From the NCBI RefSeq assembly GCF_016839145.1, contig NZ_CP069305.1, positions 1 through 64,000 of the forward strand: a stretch of DNA of 64,000 bases, read 5' to 3'. Of this stretch, positions 1-8,560 are shown piece after piece. Below the pieces are notes generated by a model, which saw only the letters and a list, made by a program, of their open reading frames with translations, was not told where the DNA came from and did no database searches. Source of the DNA: Shinella sp. PSBB067 (GTDB taxonomy: Bacteria; Pseudomonadota; Alphaproteobacteria; Rhizobiales; Rhizobiaceae). The stretch's first letter is position 1, and every line of letters begins with the position of its first letter. Made by a program: the position numbers and the translations under genes.

Positions 1-1629
1 TCGAAGATGGAGACCCGGTTCCCGACCAAGGGAACCTGCCTTGCGATCTATTCGCGTGTCGTGAACTCGGAAGGCTCGATCAACGAGGTTCTGAAGACTG
101 CCTATCCCTATGTCATAGGGTGGGAGGAGCAGTTGAAACAGCTCTTCACCGGGTATGTCGAAGCAAAGCAGGCGCAGAACGTGCTCGATTACGACGACCT
201 GCTGCTCTACTGGGCGCAGGTCATGGCCGACCCGGAGCTTGCTGACGATATCGGCGGCCGCTTCGACCATGTTCTCGTCGATGAATACCAGGACACCAAC
301 CGCCTGCAGGCCTCAATCCTCATGGGTATCAAGCCCGGCGGCCGCGGCCTGACCGTTGTCGGCGACGACGCACAGTCGATCTACTCCTTCCGCGCCGCGA
401 CGGTGCGCAACATTCTCGACTTCCCGAAGGAGTTCTCGCCAAAGCCGGCCGACGTGATCACACTCGATCGCAATTATCGCTCGACGCAGCCGATCCTCAA
501 GGCCGCCAATGGCGTCATCGATCTTGCCCGTGAGCGCTTTACCAAAAACCTTTGGACGGACAGGGAGTCCGAGCAGCGGCCCATGCTCGTCACGGTGAAG
601 GACGAGACGGATCAGGCCAGCTACATTGTCGAGCAGGTCCTGACGAACCGGGAAGTGGGCATGACCCTGAAGCAGCAGGCGGTCCTCTTCCGGACATCGA
701 GCCATAGCGGCGCTCTGGAGGTGGAGTTGACCCGCCGCAATATCCCGTTCGTGAAGTTTGGTGGGCTTAAATTCCTCGACAGCGCGCATGTGAAGGATCT
801 TCTCGCCACCCTGCGCTTTGCCCAGAACCCGCGCGACCGCGTCGCCGGCTTCCGCCTGCTGCAGATGCTGCCCGGTATCGGACCGCAGACCGCCGGCAAG
901 ATCCTCGACACGATCGCCGCCGACCCCGAGCCGCTTCAGTCGCTTGCCGAAATCCCGCCGCCGCCGAAGACGGGTGAGGACTGGCCCGCCTTCGTCGAAC
1001 TGCTGACAGCGCTTCGCAAATCCGAAAGCGGATGGCCCGGCGAGATCGGCCTTGCGCGCCTTTGGTACGAACCGCATCTCGATCGCATTCATGAAGACGC
1101 GGATACCCGCAAAGCCGACCTCATACAGCTCGAGCAGATCGCCGGCGGCTATGGAAGTCGGGAGCGTTTTCTTACCGAGCTCACCCTCGATCCGCCGGAC
1201 GCCACGAGTGACCAGGCCGGTGTTCCCCTGCTCGATGAGGATTATTTGATCCTCTCGACAATCCACTCCGCCAAGGGGCAGGAATGGCGCGCGGTCTTCA
1301 TGCTGAATGTCGTTGATGGCTGCATCCCCTCCGACCTCGGCGCCGGCACCACCGCGGAGCTGGAAGAGGAAAGACGCCTGCTCTATGTCGGCATGACGCG
1401 GGCGCGCGACAGCCTGAGCCTTGTCACGCCGCAGCGCTTCTTCACGCATGGCCAGAATGCCCAGGGCGACCGGCATGTCTACGCGTCGCGTACCCGCTTC
1501 ATTCCGGCGACGCTCCTGCAGTTTTTTGAGACGACCAGTTGGCCGAAAGTCTCGGCCGCCGCCAGCGAACGAAGCGCAAAGCAGATCCGGATCGATGTCG
1601 GAGCCCGGATGCGCTCGATGTGGAAATGA
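1..1629 (+). CDS. UvrD/PcrA-type superfamily 1 DNA helicase (5' partial)
   Basis: ATP-dependent 3'-5' DNA helicase of the UvrD/Rep/PcrA group. The reading frame is open at base 1, so the N-terminus with the Walker A motif lies outside the window. From the first ATG (base 7) the visible motifs are VDEYQDTN (motif II, residues 91-98), VVGDDAQSIYSFR (motif III, 117-129), LDRNYRS (motif IV, about 153), STIHSAKGQEWR (motif V, about 417) and ERRLLYVGMTRARD (motif VI, about 456). These are the full C-terminal signature set of the family. The stop is one base before dinB, so the two genes are probably co-transcribed. With dinB and the SRAP gene it forms a DNA-repair cassette. It could also be an AddA-like or short plasmid helicase; the class cannot be fixed without the N-terminus. 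Confidence 0.93.
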   Translation, partial: SKMETRFPTKGTCLAIYSRVVNSEGSINEVLKTAYPYVIGWEEQLKQLFTGYVEAKQAQNVLDYDDLLLYWAQVMADPELADDIGGRFDHVLVDEYQDTNRLQASILMGIKPGGRGLTVVGDDAQSIYSFRAATVRNILDFPKEFSPKPADVITLDRNYRSTQPILKAANGVIDLARERFTKNLWTDRESEQRPMLVTVKDETDQASYIVEQVLTNREVGMTLKQQAVLFRTSSHSGALEVELTRRNIPFVKFGGLKFLDSAHVKDLLATLRFAQNPRDRVAGFRLLQMLPGIGPQTAGKILDTIAADPEPLQSLAEIPPPPKTGEDWPAFVELLTALRKSESGWPGEIGLARLWYEPHLDRIHEDADTRKADLIQLEQIAGGYGSRERFLTELTLDPPDATSDQAGVPLLDEDYLILSTIHSAKGQEWRAVFMLNVVDGCIPSDLGAGTTAELEEERRLLYVGMTRARDSLSLVTPQRFFTHGQNAQGDRHVYASRTRFIPATLLQFFETTSWPKVSAAASERSAKQIRIDVGARMRSMWK

Positions 1630-1630
1630 A

Positions 1631-2719
1631 ATGAGCGAGGACGATGGCACACCGACCAGGAAGATCATCCATGTCGACATGGATGCCTTCTATGCGTCGG
1701 TCGAGCAGCGCGACAATCCCGACCTGCTCGGCAAGCCGGTCGCCGTCGGAAGCCCTGCCGCCCGCGGCGTGGTCGCGGCCGCCAGCTACGAGGCACGTGT
1801 GTTCGGCGTTCGCTCGGCCATGCCCTCGGTGACGGCGGCGCGCCAGTGTCCCGACCTCATCTTCGTCAAACCGCGCTTCGATGTCTATCGCGCCGTGTCG
1901 ATGCAGATCCATGCGATCTTCGCAGAATACACGCCACTGATTGAGCCGCTCTCGCTCGACGAGGCCTATCTCGACGTTACGACCAATCTCAAGGGCATGC
2001 AGATCGCCAGCGAGATCGCAGCGGAGATTCGCGCCAGGATCAAACAGGCGACGGGCCTCAATGCCTCTGCGGGCATCTCCTACAACAAGTTTCTGGCCAA
2101 GATCGCCTCCGACCTCAACAAGCCAAACGGGCAGGCGGTGATTACCCCGAAGAACGGCCCCACCTTCGTGGAAAGCCTGCCGGTCAAGAAGTTCCATGGC
2201 GTCGGCCCTGCCACCGCGAAGAAAATGGCCGACCTCGGCATCGAGACCGGGGCGGCCCTCAAGGTGAAATCCCTGGAATTCCTTACTGAACATTTCGGAA
2301 AATCCGGAGCCTACTATTTCGGCATTGCCCGCGGCATCGACAACAGACGGGTCAATCCGGCTCGAGAGAGAAAGTCCGTCGGCGCGGAGGACACTTTTTC
2401 GGCCGACATCGCCGACCTCGATGAGGCGAAACGCGAGCTGGAGCCGCTGGTCGCGAAGGTGTGGCGATATTGCGAGAGCCATGACATCGGGGCGAAGACC
2501 GTGACGGTAAAAATCCGCTTCGCCGACTTCCAGATCATCACGCGCACCCGGACGCAGCCGGCAGGTTTCCACGATGATAGCGCAATCCTGGCGGCGGCGC
2601 AGGCCTTGCTTGAAGGCGAGCATCCGTTCCGAAAGAAGGTCCGGTTGCTTGGCGTGACGCTATCCAGCCTGGGGCAGAGCGAAAGGCGAGATGCTGCCCA
2701 GCTCGAATTCCAGTTGTAG
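1631..2719 (+). CDS. dinB: DNA polymerase IV (DinB, Y-family translesion polymerase)
   Basis: Error-prone Y-family polymerase of 362 residues, close to the usual DinB length. The palm motif HVDMDAFYASVEQ is at residues 14-26 and holds the first metal-binding Asp. The second catalytic motif, SLDEAYLDVT, is near residue 107. A helix-hairpin-helix, FHGVGPATAKKMADLG, follows near residue 190, then the little-finger domain. The ATG at 1631 is chosen because the helicase stop ends at 1629 and the canonical DinB N-terminus starts just after it; a longer in-frame extension would lie inside the helicase gene. No obvious beta-clamp motif of the QLxLF type was noted, although the C-terminus ends AAQLEFQL, which could serve as one. 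Likely role: bypass of lesions after DNA damage, working with the neighbouring helicase. Confidence 0.95.
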   Translation: MSEDDGTPTRKIIHVDMDAFYASVEQRDNPDLLGKPVAVGSPAARGVVAAASYEARVFGVRSAMPSVTAARQCPDLIFVKPRFDVYRAVSMQIHAIFAEYTPLIEPLSLDEAYLDVTTNLKGMQIASEIAAEIRARIKQATGLNASAGISYNKFLAKIASDLNKPNGQAVITPKNGPTFVESLPVKKFHGVGPATAKKMADLGIETGAALKVKSLEFLTEHFGKSGAYYFGIARGIDNRRVNPARERKSVGAEDTFSADIADLDEAKRELEPLVAKVWRYCESHDIGAKTVTVKIRFADFQIITRTRTQPAGFHDDSAILAAAQALLEGEHPFRKKVRLLGVTLSSLGQSERRDAAQLEFQL

Positions 2720-2793
2720 GGATCGACCGCCGCGTTGCCGAGCGGGACTGATGCTCTACTCTATTGAGACAAGACCGAGGGAGGTGCCAACGC

Positions 2794-3444
2794 ATGTGCA
2801 ACCTATATACCATTCGCGTTTCCGCAGCCGAGGTTGCGGCGCATTTCGATGTTGCAAGCGTCGTCCAGTCGAATGCGCCGGACGAAGTCTTTCCGGGTGC
2901 GCCGGGCATGGTGGTTCGTGAGGATGAAGGGCGGCCGATCATGCAATCCATGGTCTGGGGATTTCCCCTTCGATTAAAAGGCATGAAGCCCGAGGCGAAA
3001 CCGAAGGCGGTCAACAACGTCGCCGACCTCACCAAGGGAATGTGGGTCGGGCTGGCGCGTAAACCGCAGTGGCGGTGCCTCATCCCGGCGACACATTTTG
3101 CAGAGCCCGAAGGCGAGAAGGGGAAAATGACACGGACATGGTTCAGCCTGCGGGATGAGCCGGTATTCGCATGGGCCGGACTATTTCGCGTCAGCGACGA
3201 ATGGGGACCGGTCTATTCAGGTGTCATGACCGATGCCAATGCGGCCGTCGCGCCGGTTCACAACCGCATGCCTGTCCTGCTTCATCGCAACGAATACCAG
3301 CAATGGCTCCATGGCAGCTTCGACGATGTGCTCGCGTTTCAGAAGAGGGTTTTTCCGGCGGAACTTATAGAGATCGAGCGGACGACAGAATTGTGGGTCA
3401 AGAAGAAAACGCCAAAACCAGAGGAGGCGAGCTTTCTCCAGTGA
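2794..3444 (+). CDS. SRAP-domain protein (YedK/HMCES-like abasic-site crosslinker)
   Basis: SOS-response-associated peptidase family protein of 216 residues. The family crosslinks to abasic sites in single-stranded DNA through the amino-terminal cysteine after removal of Met. The ATG at 2794 is chosen because it gives MCNLYTI, with the essential Cys at position 2; a longer frame from 2764 would bury it. Other family signatures visible are the VNNVAD segment, the HFAEPEG segment with the conserved Glu, and PVHNRMPVLL with the conserved His. It lies 74 bases after dinB on the same strand. The grouping with a Y-family polymerase and a helicase fits damage tolerance on an accessory replicon. Confidence 0.95.
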   Translation: MCNLYTIRVSAAEVAAHFDVASVVQSNAPDEVFPGAPGMVVREDEGRPIMQSMVWGFPLRLKGMKPEAKPKAVNNVADLTKGMWVGLARKPQWRCLIPATHFAEPEGEKGKMTRTWFSLRDEPVFAWAGLFRVSDEWGPVYSGVMTDANAAVAPVHNRMPVLLHRNEYQQWLHGSFDDVLAFQKRVFPAELIEIERTTELWVKKKTPKPEEASFLQ

Positions 3445-3554
3445 GCGAACGTGGCGCGAGCGACGGCGTCGGACGGCCGTGGAAGAGCGACAATGAAATT
3501 CTGTCGCGATAGCATCGGAACGGCCACTGTCACGCAACGCTCTGAAGCTCACTA

Positions 3555-6167
3555 TCAAGGAATAGCCTTTTGCCTACTCCGCAAAGACTCGGCCCAATCT
3601 GTCAACGTATTGATATCATCAAGAATCTCTGATGGTGCGGGCGGCTCCTCATTCCTGACACGCGATGGGTCATGCGCCTCGATGATGTCGCTGCATTTTT
3701 TGAATGCCGCTCGAAACACCTCCGCATCGCCTTCTACGAGCACGGAGACCTTCTTGAGGTTTTTCGTGTCGATATAGTCTCGATGTCGGATCAATACTCC
3801 AGCAAACACGATCTCCTCGAGCGCACGTTCCCATGTGGCGCGCAGGAACCCATACAATCTGATTGCAGCAGCGCGATATGCATCCTCGTCATTGGCATCA
3901 TAAAGTGCTTTTGCGGAACGCTGTTCCTTCTCGAGCCGATCTACCCGTGACTTGACGCCGGCGTGATCCCACGGCAAGCCATCACTTACGATGCCGGTCC
4001 CGTCAGGGCCGCGGGACAAGCTCGCCAATTTGGTCGGAGTATTTTGGCGATAGGCGCTGTCGTTGAGATCGTTCACGAAGACAAGGTCGTGTGTAAATAC
4101 GATGATCTGCCGTTCCCTTGCCTCTTCCACAAGTCTTTGCGCAACCTTTCTCCGCCACCGATGGTCGAGCGAAGTCACCGGATCGTCGAAGATAAGAGCA
4201 GACTTATGCGTAGCCGTTGCCAACTCGGTAAGAAACGCTGCCAGCGCCACACAGGTCTGCTCGCCCTCGCTCAGCACCAGATGGACCTTTGTCTTGGGAT
4301 TCGCAAATAGCCTGATCTGATAGTTTGGCGACCCATACTGGCCGCCCGAGCGAACCACCTCCACGCGCACTTTTTCGGCCGCGAGCCGGATAATCTCGCT
4401 TTGAAAGCGATCTCGCATTCGGGGTGTTATCACTTCGTCGGCGAGGTCGTTGCCAAGTTTCGTGATGGCGGTTGTGGCAGTTTGTGCGAGGCACTTTGCT
4501 ACTCGGTCGAGCCTGCCGAGACGCTCTACCTCTTTTGTCGCCACGTCATGAAGATCGCCAGCCGCAGCGCGATCGACGAGTTCGTCGTGCTCGGCTTGCA
4601 AGACTTTTCGACCTTCCAAGTCAGCTGCGGCCTCCAATTGGCCTGCATAGGCGCGAGCGTCGTCCTCAAGCTTTTGCATTTCAGCTACGGGCAACGGGAG
4701 CTGCGGCGAAAGCCCCAGTTCTCCGCTTTCGGAGAGACCCTTCAGACATTGGCGTCTCCGGAGATCGGCAGAGGCCATGAACTGCAGTACACCGGCTGCC
4801 AAATCCTGATGCTGAAGCGCAATACGTCTGCGGATTTCACCAATTAATCGGATATCTGGTTGACGGCTCTGAAAACCATCGAAGGCAGTCGAGTAAGCTT
4901 CTTCGGCGGCTGTAGCCAGCTTTTCGGTATCCTCACGGATGAAGTGCTCAAAGCTACCCATGCGCTCGCCTGCCTCGGCGGAAATGGGCTGGTGGCAAAG
5001 GACGCAATGCTCTCCTTCTTGAGCTGGGAATCGCTTTTCGACATGACGGGAGTAGTGTCTTGCTGCCTCCCACAACTCCCGCCAAACTTCCTCGCCAACA
5101 TGGGGAAGGGTGGTGTCCTTAAAACTGGCTCCGGCCGCCGCCGTCGCTGCCGAGCGCTTTGTCCTTGCATCGTCCGCGAGCGCTTTCATCCCAAGTAAGG
5201 CGCTATCGGAGTATGCTGCCTCAACCTTCTGTAGATACCGGGCTACTCTCGCGATCCCGTCCGCGTATTGACGCTGTTCGGCAGCAGCCTCCCGCGGATT
5301 CTTAGCAAGATCCTCTGCCAATTGCTGGAGCCGGGCGCGCTCGCCATCAGTCATGGCGGAAAGGGCCAAAAGTCCATCGAGTGTCGTGTTATGCTTAAGG
5401 CCGGTCATGATCCGACCAACCGCCGTCGTTGGTTGCCATGTCGGCTTGTCGAAAATCGGGTTTTTCAGGGCCTTGATTTGAAGCTCTTCTCCTTGCAGCA
5501 ACGATTTAAGCTGGCTGCAAACAGCTGCAAGATCATCAGGTATGTCGAGACCGAATGGGCGAAACGCCACCTCGTTCTTATCCTGGATATGAACAGCACC
5601 ACATTCACGATCGAACACGCTAACCGCCGAAAGCACGGGGTCCGGATTTTCATTGTCTTCCCACGTCAAGACAGGTTCTTGGAGCCCGTCGCGTGAGATG
5701 GTGAATTTCGCGGTCGCCTTGCCGGTGGGCGAAGGCGAAAAGGCATCAGGCATGATTTCGCCAGCCTTCCGAGCCCGACAGGCTCGCTTAAGCACTCGGC
5801 CATATCCCGACTTGCCGGCACCATTCGGCCCGTAGACAATCGTAAGACCCTGTTGTTCGAACAGAAGAGATTGTTTCGGTGCCAACTGGTTGACGCCAAC
5901 CACATCAGCGAGAGAAGCCAGCGTGATCGCCGCGCCATTGCCCGGATTGGCGGGTAGGTGGGTAGCTTCGAGCGGCGCGGCACTAATGGCCGTATTGGGC
6001 TCCCCATGTTCTTTCTTGCAAAGGGCGAGGATCTCGCTGATTCCTGCTACATCAATCGCGCCACCTGCGACGATACGCCGAAGAGCGTCTCGTTGCCACA
6101 GCGGCCGATTTTGCGACCACTCCAGTATCAGCTGAAGAACGGATTTTGGTGGGACGGGCTGGTGCAT
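3555..6167 (-). CDS. AAA/ABC-type ATPase with zinc-hook CxxC, RloC/PrrC-like (putative defence effector)
   Basis: An 870-residue SMC/Rad50-like ATPase. Walker A is GPNGAGKS at 113-120, the ABC signature is LSEGEQ at 632-637, Walker B is LIFDDP at 658-663 and the switch His is in FTHD near 693. Midway between the two halves is CVLC (388-391), the CxxC of a Rad50 or RloC zinc hook, flanked by Glu/Lys-rich probable coiled coil. Behind the ATPase the last 130 residues contain R776 and E780 spaced as in the PrrC/RloC anticodon nuclease (RxxxE) and a later His (H832). Known RloC proteins cut tRNA anticodons as an antiphage response; assignment here is by inference. It sits alone, convergent with the SRAP gene and next to a DNA modification island. 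Alternative: a general COG4694-like ATPase without nuclease activity. Confidence 0.7.
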   Translation of the reverse strand: MHQPVPPKSVLQLILEWSQNRPLWQRDALRRIVAGGAIDVAGISEILALCKKEHGEPNTAISAAPLEATHLPANPGNGAAITLASLADVVGVNQLAPKQSLLFEQQGLTIVYGPNGAGKSGYGRVLKRACRARKAGEIMPDAFSPSPTGKATAKFTISRDGLQEPVLTWEDNENPDPVLSAVSVFDRECGAVHIQDKNEVAFRPFGLDIPDDLAAVCSQLKSLLQGEELQIKALKNPIFDKPTWQPTTAVGRIMTGLKHNTTLDGLLALSAMTDGERARLQQLAEDLAKNPREAAAEQRQYADGIARVARYLQKVEAAYSDSALLGMKALADDARTKRSAATAAAGASFKDTTLPHVGEEVWRELWEAARHYSRHVEKRFPAQEGEHCVLCHQPISAEAGERMGSFEHFIREDTEKLATAAEEAYSTAFDGFQSRQPDIRLIGEIRRRIALQHQDLAAGVLQFMASADLRRRQCLKGLSESGELGLSPQLPLPVAEMQKLEDDARAYAGQLEAAADLEGRKVLQAEHDELVDRAAAGDLHDVATKEVERLGRLDRVAKCLAQTATTAITKLGNDLADEVITPRMRDRFQSEIIRLAAEKVRVEVVRSGGQYGSPNYQIRLFANPKTKVHLVLSEGEQTCVALAAFLTELATATHKSALIFDDPVTSLDHRWRRKVAQRLVEEARERQIIVFTHDLVFVNDLNDSAYRQNTPTKLASLSRGPDGTGIVSDGLPWDHAGVKSRVDRLEKEQRSAKALYDANDEDAYRAAAIRLYGFLRATWERALEEIVFAGVLIRHRDYIDTKNLKKVSVLVEGDAEVFRAAFKKCSDIIEAHDPSRVRNEEPPAPSEILDDINTLTDWAESLRSRQKAIP

Positions 6168-6308
6168 GGTGTAGGTTCTTAGCGTGTTGACAGGGCCTAC
6201 AACCTATACTTCTAGTCCGTTACTTTAATCAATCAGAAGAGAATTGGAGCACTGCAGCAGAGTGGCACCATTCTGAAAAACTGGAATGAGTTCCGCCGAC
6301 CTTCGTCG

Positions 6309-7166
6309 CTAACGATAGATTTGAGTAAGGTTCGTAGGTTCAATCGCTTTGGAGCCGTATCCCAGCGCCTTGATGACGCATCGCAGTTGATTGTCGGTCA
6401 AGCGCGGTTTCGTGGCATCTGACCGTTCATAGCTGCGCGTATGAACATTGGAGATCGCCGGGAGACCCAGCCATTTGTTCATCACGCGAGGATCGACAAA
6501 GCAGTGCTTTCGCAAGTCAATTTTTCGAGGGCCGCTATCCTGCGAGGACCTTACACGTTCATATGCCCCGTGTCCTCGGTTGACTTTTTTGTCGATAGCA
6601 AGAAGCAGCACATAGTTTACATTCAAGCTTTCTGCGACCGCGCGTCCCAGACTGTGGTCGAAGTCCATGATGGAATACTCGGAGCCGAAGATATCCAGAC
6701 CGACCCGGCGATACTGGAAGTATGAGGGTTTTACATACACAAGCCGCAACTTGCCGCGGACGAGCACGAAAGCGTTCGTTGCAAATCTACGGCCGATCCT
6801 AAAGATCTGTGCGTTCATCTGGATTGCCAACGATCGTCTCTTAACAGCTCCAATCGGAATCTCTCCTGGGTTGACGCCGTCCAGCAGTTCCAGAAGCTGA
6901 CGGCGATTCAGCGCGCTCAGGCTCTCGTCTATTGCGCTCATGACAAATTGGTCTCCAAATCGTTCGTCCATGCTCCAGATTGATGGCCCGCTGCATAAGG
7001 CGGTTCGGTGAATCGTCCGTTCATGGTCGCCCATTAGCCGAATTCCTAGACGGCTCAGTTCCATAATAGAACTTATGCGATATGTTATAACGTTACCTAT
7101 CGTCATGCCGACATGCTTATCCCGCGTCGCAATTAGCAAGAGTTCGGCAAACGTGAGCCAGCGCAT
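6309..7166 (-). CDS. Unidentified protein, candidate effector/restriction gene next to a DNA methylase
   Basis: Not recognised. 285 residues from the ATG at 7166; an ATG at 7106 would give 265 residues and leave a 10-base gap after the HTH gene instead of a 50-base overlap. The N-terminal 45 residues (around LTFAELLLIA and ISSIMELSRLG) read like a winged helix. In the middle, FDHSLGRA, NYVLLLAID and VNRGHG give a spaced His-Asn-His order that faintly recalls HNH nucleases; this is a guess. The gene follows the HTH gene on the same strand, and that pair is divergent from a cytosine methyltransferase. This resembles the control-restriction versus modification layout of type II systems, so a restriction enzyme is possible but unproven. 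Base composition is lower in GC than the neighbours. Confidence 0.6.
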   Translation of the reverse strand: MRWLTFAELLLIATRDKHVGMTIGNVITYRISSIMELSRLGIRLMGDHERTIHRTALCSGPSIWSMDERFGDQFVMSAIDESLSALNRRQLLELLDGVNPGEIPIGAVKRRSLAIQMNAQIFRIGRRFATNAFVLVRGKLRLVYVKPSYFQYRRVGLDIFGSEYSIMDFDHSLGRAVAESLNVNYVLLLAIDKKVNRGHGAYERVRSSQDSGPRKIDLRKHCFVDPRVMNKWLGLPAISNVHTRSYERSDATKPRLTDNQLRCVIKALGYGSKAIEPTNLTQIYR

Positions 7167-7473
7167 TTATGTGTGCACGAAGCGATACGACGTCGCCGCC
7201 AGCAGCCAGGTAGTTCAGGATATCGGCGTCGAGCGCGCGAGCATCTTCCGATTCCCGCTCACCAAGAGTTATATGAATATATAACTCAAGACGGCGAACG
7301 TTGGGTGTTCTTCTCTTCAGTTTGCCATGCTGGGCGCCATACGCCATTGACTGCGACACACCGGCCCTTGTCGCCAAATTATTGAGCGAAATCCCCAATG
7401 CGATTAGGGCTCTGTTAACCATATTCGCGATATGCTGGGCCTCCGAAGACGTGAGAATCTGATACGACGCCAT
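7117..7473 (-). CDS. HTH (XRE-like) regulator of the modification island
   Basis: A 118-residue protein with a central helix-turn-helix (ISLNNLATRAGVSQSMAYG) like those of the Cro/C1 family, followed by a short C-terminal helical part. It is transcribed away from the cytosine methyltransferase across a 76-base gap. That gap contains a perfect inverted repeat, TTATAT-GATT-ATATAA, at 7505-7520, and a longer inverted repeat with the same core lies inside this gene at 7266-7287. This suggests autoregulation and control of the methyltransferase, as C proteins do in type II restriction-modification systems. The protein is longer than a typical C protein (about 80 residues). Function is inferred from fold and context. 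Confidence 0.7.
   Translation of the reverse strand: MASYQILTSSEAQHIANMVNRALIALGISLNNLATRAGVSQSMAYGAQHGKLKRRTPNVRRLELYIHITLGERESEDARALDADILNYLAAGGDVVSLRAHINALAHVCRTLANCDAG
7266..7287. promoter_or_regulatory. Intragenic operator-like inverted repeat
   Basis: Nine-base perfect inverted repeat GAGTTATAT-GAAT-ATATAACTC inside the HTH gene. The core TTATAT-GAWT-ATATAA is the same as in the divergent promoter at 7505-7520, which argues for a protein-binding site and not chance AT-richness. Confidence 0.55.
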
Positions 7474-7504
7474 GCGAGAGAAATTCCTTGTGCGGCCTGA
7501 TCGT

Positions 7505-7520
7505 TTATATGATTATATAA
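7505..7520. promoter_or_regulatory. Operator-like inverted repeat between HTH gene and cytosine methyltransferase
   Basis: Perfect 6+6 inverted repeat, TTATAT-GATT-ATATAA, in the 76-base divergent intergenic region, 30 bases before the methyltransferase ATG. It probably overlaps the promoter of one or both genes and is the likely binding site of the adjacent HTH protein. Confidence 0.6.
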
Positions 7521-7549
7521 TTAAAAGCTGGCCGTAGCGAGGGTGTTAA

Positions 7550-8560
7550 ATGTGGAAATTTGGCGATTTGTACGCCGGCGCCGGCCTTTTCAGTTCGGGC
7601 ATGAAATCTGCGGGATTTACACCTGCATTCGCCGTCGAACTTTCCGCGGACGCGGCCCAGACCTACCGCCAGAATCTGTCTGACTGCGTCATCAATGCCT
7701 CAGCCGCGGAAGTGCATGATGTAGGTACGGTTGACGTTCTGATTGCAGGACCGCCATGCCAAGGGTTCAGCACTTTGGGCCGTCGTGACCCGCTAGACGT
7801 CAGAAACGACTTGTGCCTGGCAATCTTACCCTGGATCGACCGTGTAGAACCAAAGGTGGTTGTGGTGGAAAACGTTCCGCCGTTTGTACGCTCGGCGCAT
7901 TGGGCAATGCTGGCCGAAGGTCTGCGGTCGCGCGGGTTTGAAATCGATGTGTGGGAGCTTGACGCGGTCGACTACGGCACCCCGCAGCTGCGTAAACGCG
8001 CCTTTACGGTAGCTTCCACAATCGGGCAAATTGCTCGCCCGGTACCTGCAGTCTCAAAGACCTCAGCCGGGGCCGCACTCTTTGACATCCCATTGGACGC
8101 TCACGATCCAATGCACTATTGGCCTGTTCCCTCGGATCTCGCGATGCGGAGGTTCTCGCTCATACCGCCGAACGGCGACAAACGGGATCTATTGCGGCTC
8201 GTTCCTGAACTATGCCCGCCCTCATGGAAGCAAATCGGCTGCCAAGCCACCGACGTATGGGGTCGCATAGACCCCTCGGCCCCCGCCAACACAATTCGAT
8301 GCACTTTTCAGAATCCATCGAAGGGACGATATCTTCATCCCTTCGAAAACAGAGTCATTTCTCTGCGTGAAGGTGCAAGGCTTCAAGGAGTGCCCGATGA
8401 TTGGATCTTCGCGGGCAAGCCTTATCCGGTTGCGCGCCAAATCGGAAATGGTGTGCCAATTCCGCTTGGAACGGCAGTTGGTCGTGTTATCTACGACGCG
8501 TTCGAAGCTGCGACCGCTTCTGATGTCACCGTTTCGTCTAAGGTGCTGGCGGCAGCGTAA
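7550..8560 (+). CDS. dcm: DNA (cytosine-5-)-methyltransferase
   Basis: C5-cytosine methyltransferase of 336 residues. Motif I is DLYAGAGLFSSGM (6-18), motif IV with the catalytic Cys is PPCQGFS (Cys70), motif VI is ENV (107-109), motif VIII is in YGTPQLRKR and motif X is QIGNGVP near residue 302. The region between VIII and IX/X is short, so the target recognition domain is small. The ATG at 7550 gives the normal N-terminus. It is divergent from the HTH gene, and its 3' end overlaps that of the GHKL-nuclease gene by 70 bases. The nearby Vsr is the usual partner that repairs T:G mismatches arising by deamination of 5-methylcytosine. The recognition sequence cannot be read from the protein. Confidence 0.95.
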   Translation: MWKFGDLYAGAGLFSSGMKSAGFTPAFAVELSADAAQTYRQNLSDCVINASAAEVHDVGTVDVLIAGPPCQGFSTLGRRDPLDVRNDLCLAILPWIDRVEPKVVVVENVPPFVRSAHWAMLAEGLRSRGFEIDVWELDAVDYGTPQLRKRAFTVASTIGQIARPVPAVSKTSAGAALFDIPLDAHDPMHYWPVPSDLAMRRFSLIPPNGDKRDLLRLVPELCPPSWKQIGCQATDVWGRIDPSAPANTIRCTFQNPSKGRYLHPFENRVISLREGARLQGVPDDWIFAGKPYPVARQIGNGVPIPLGTAVGRVIYDAFEAATASDVTVSSKVLAAA

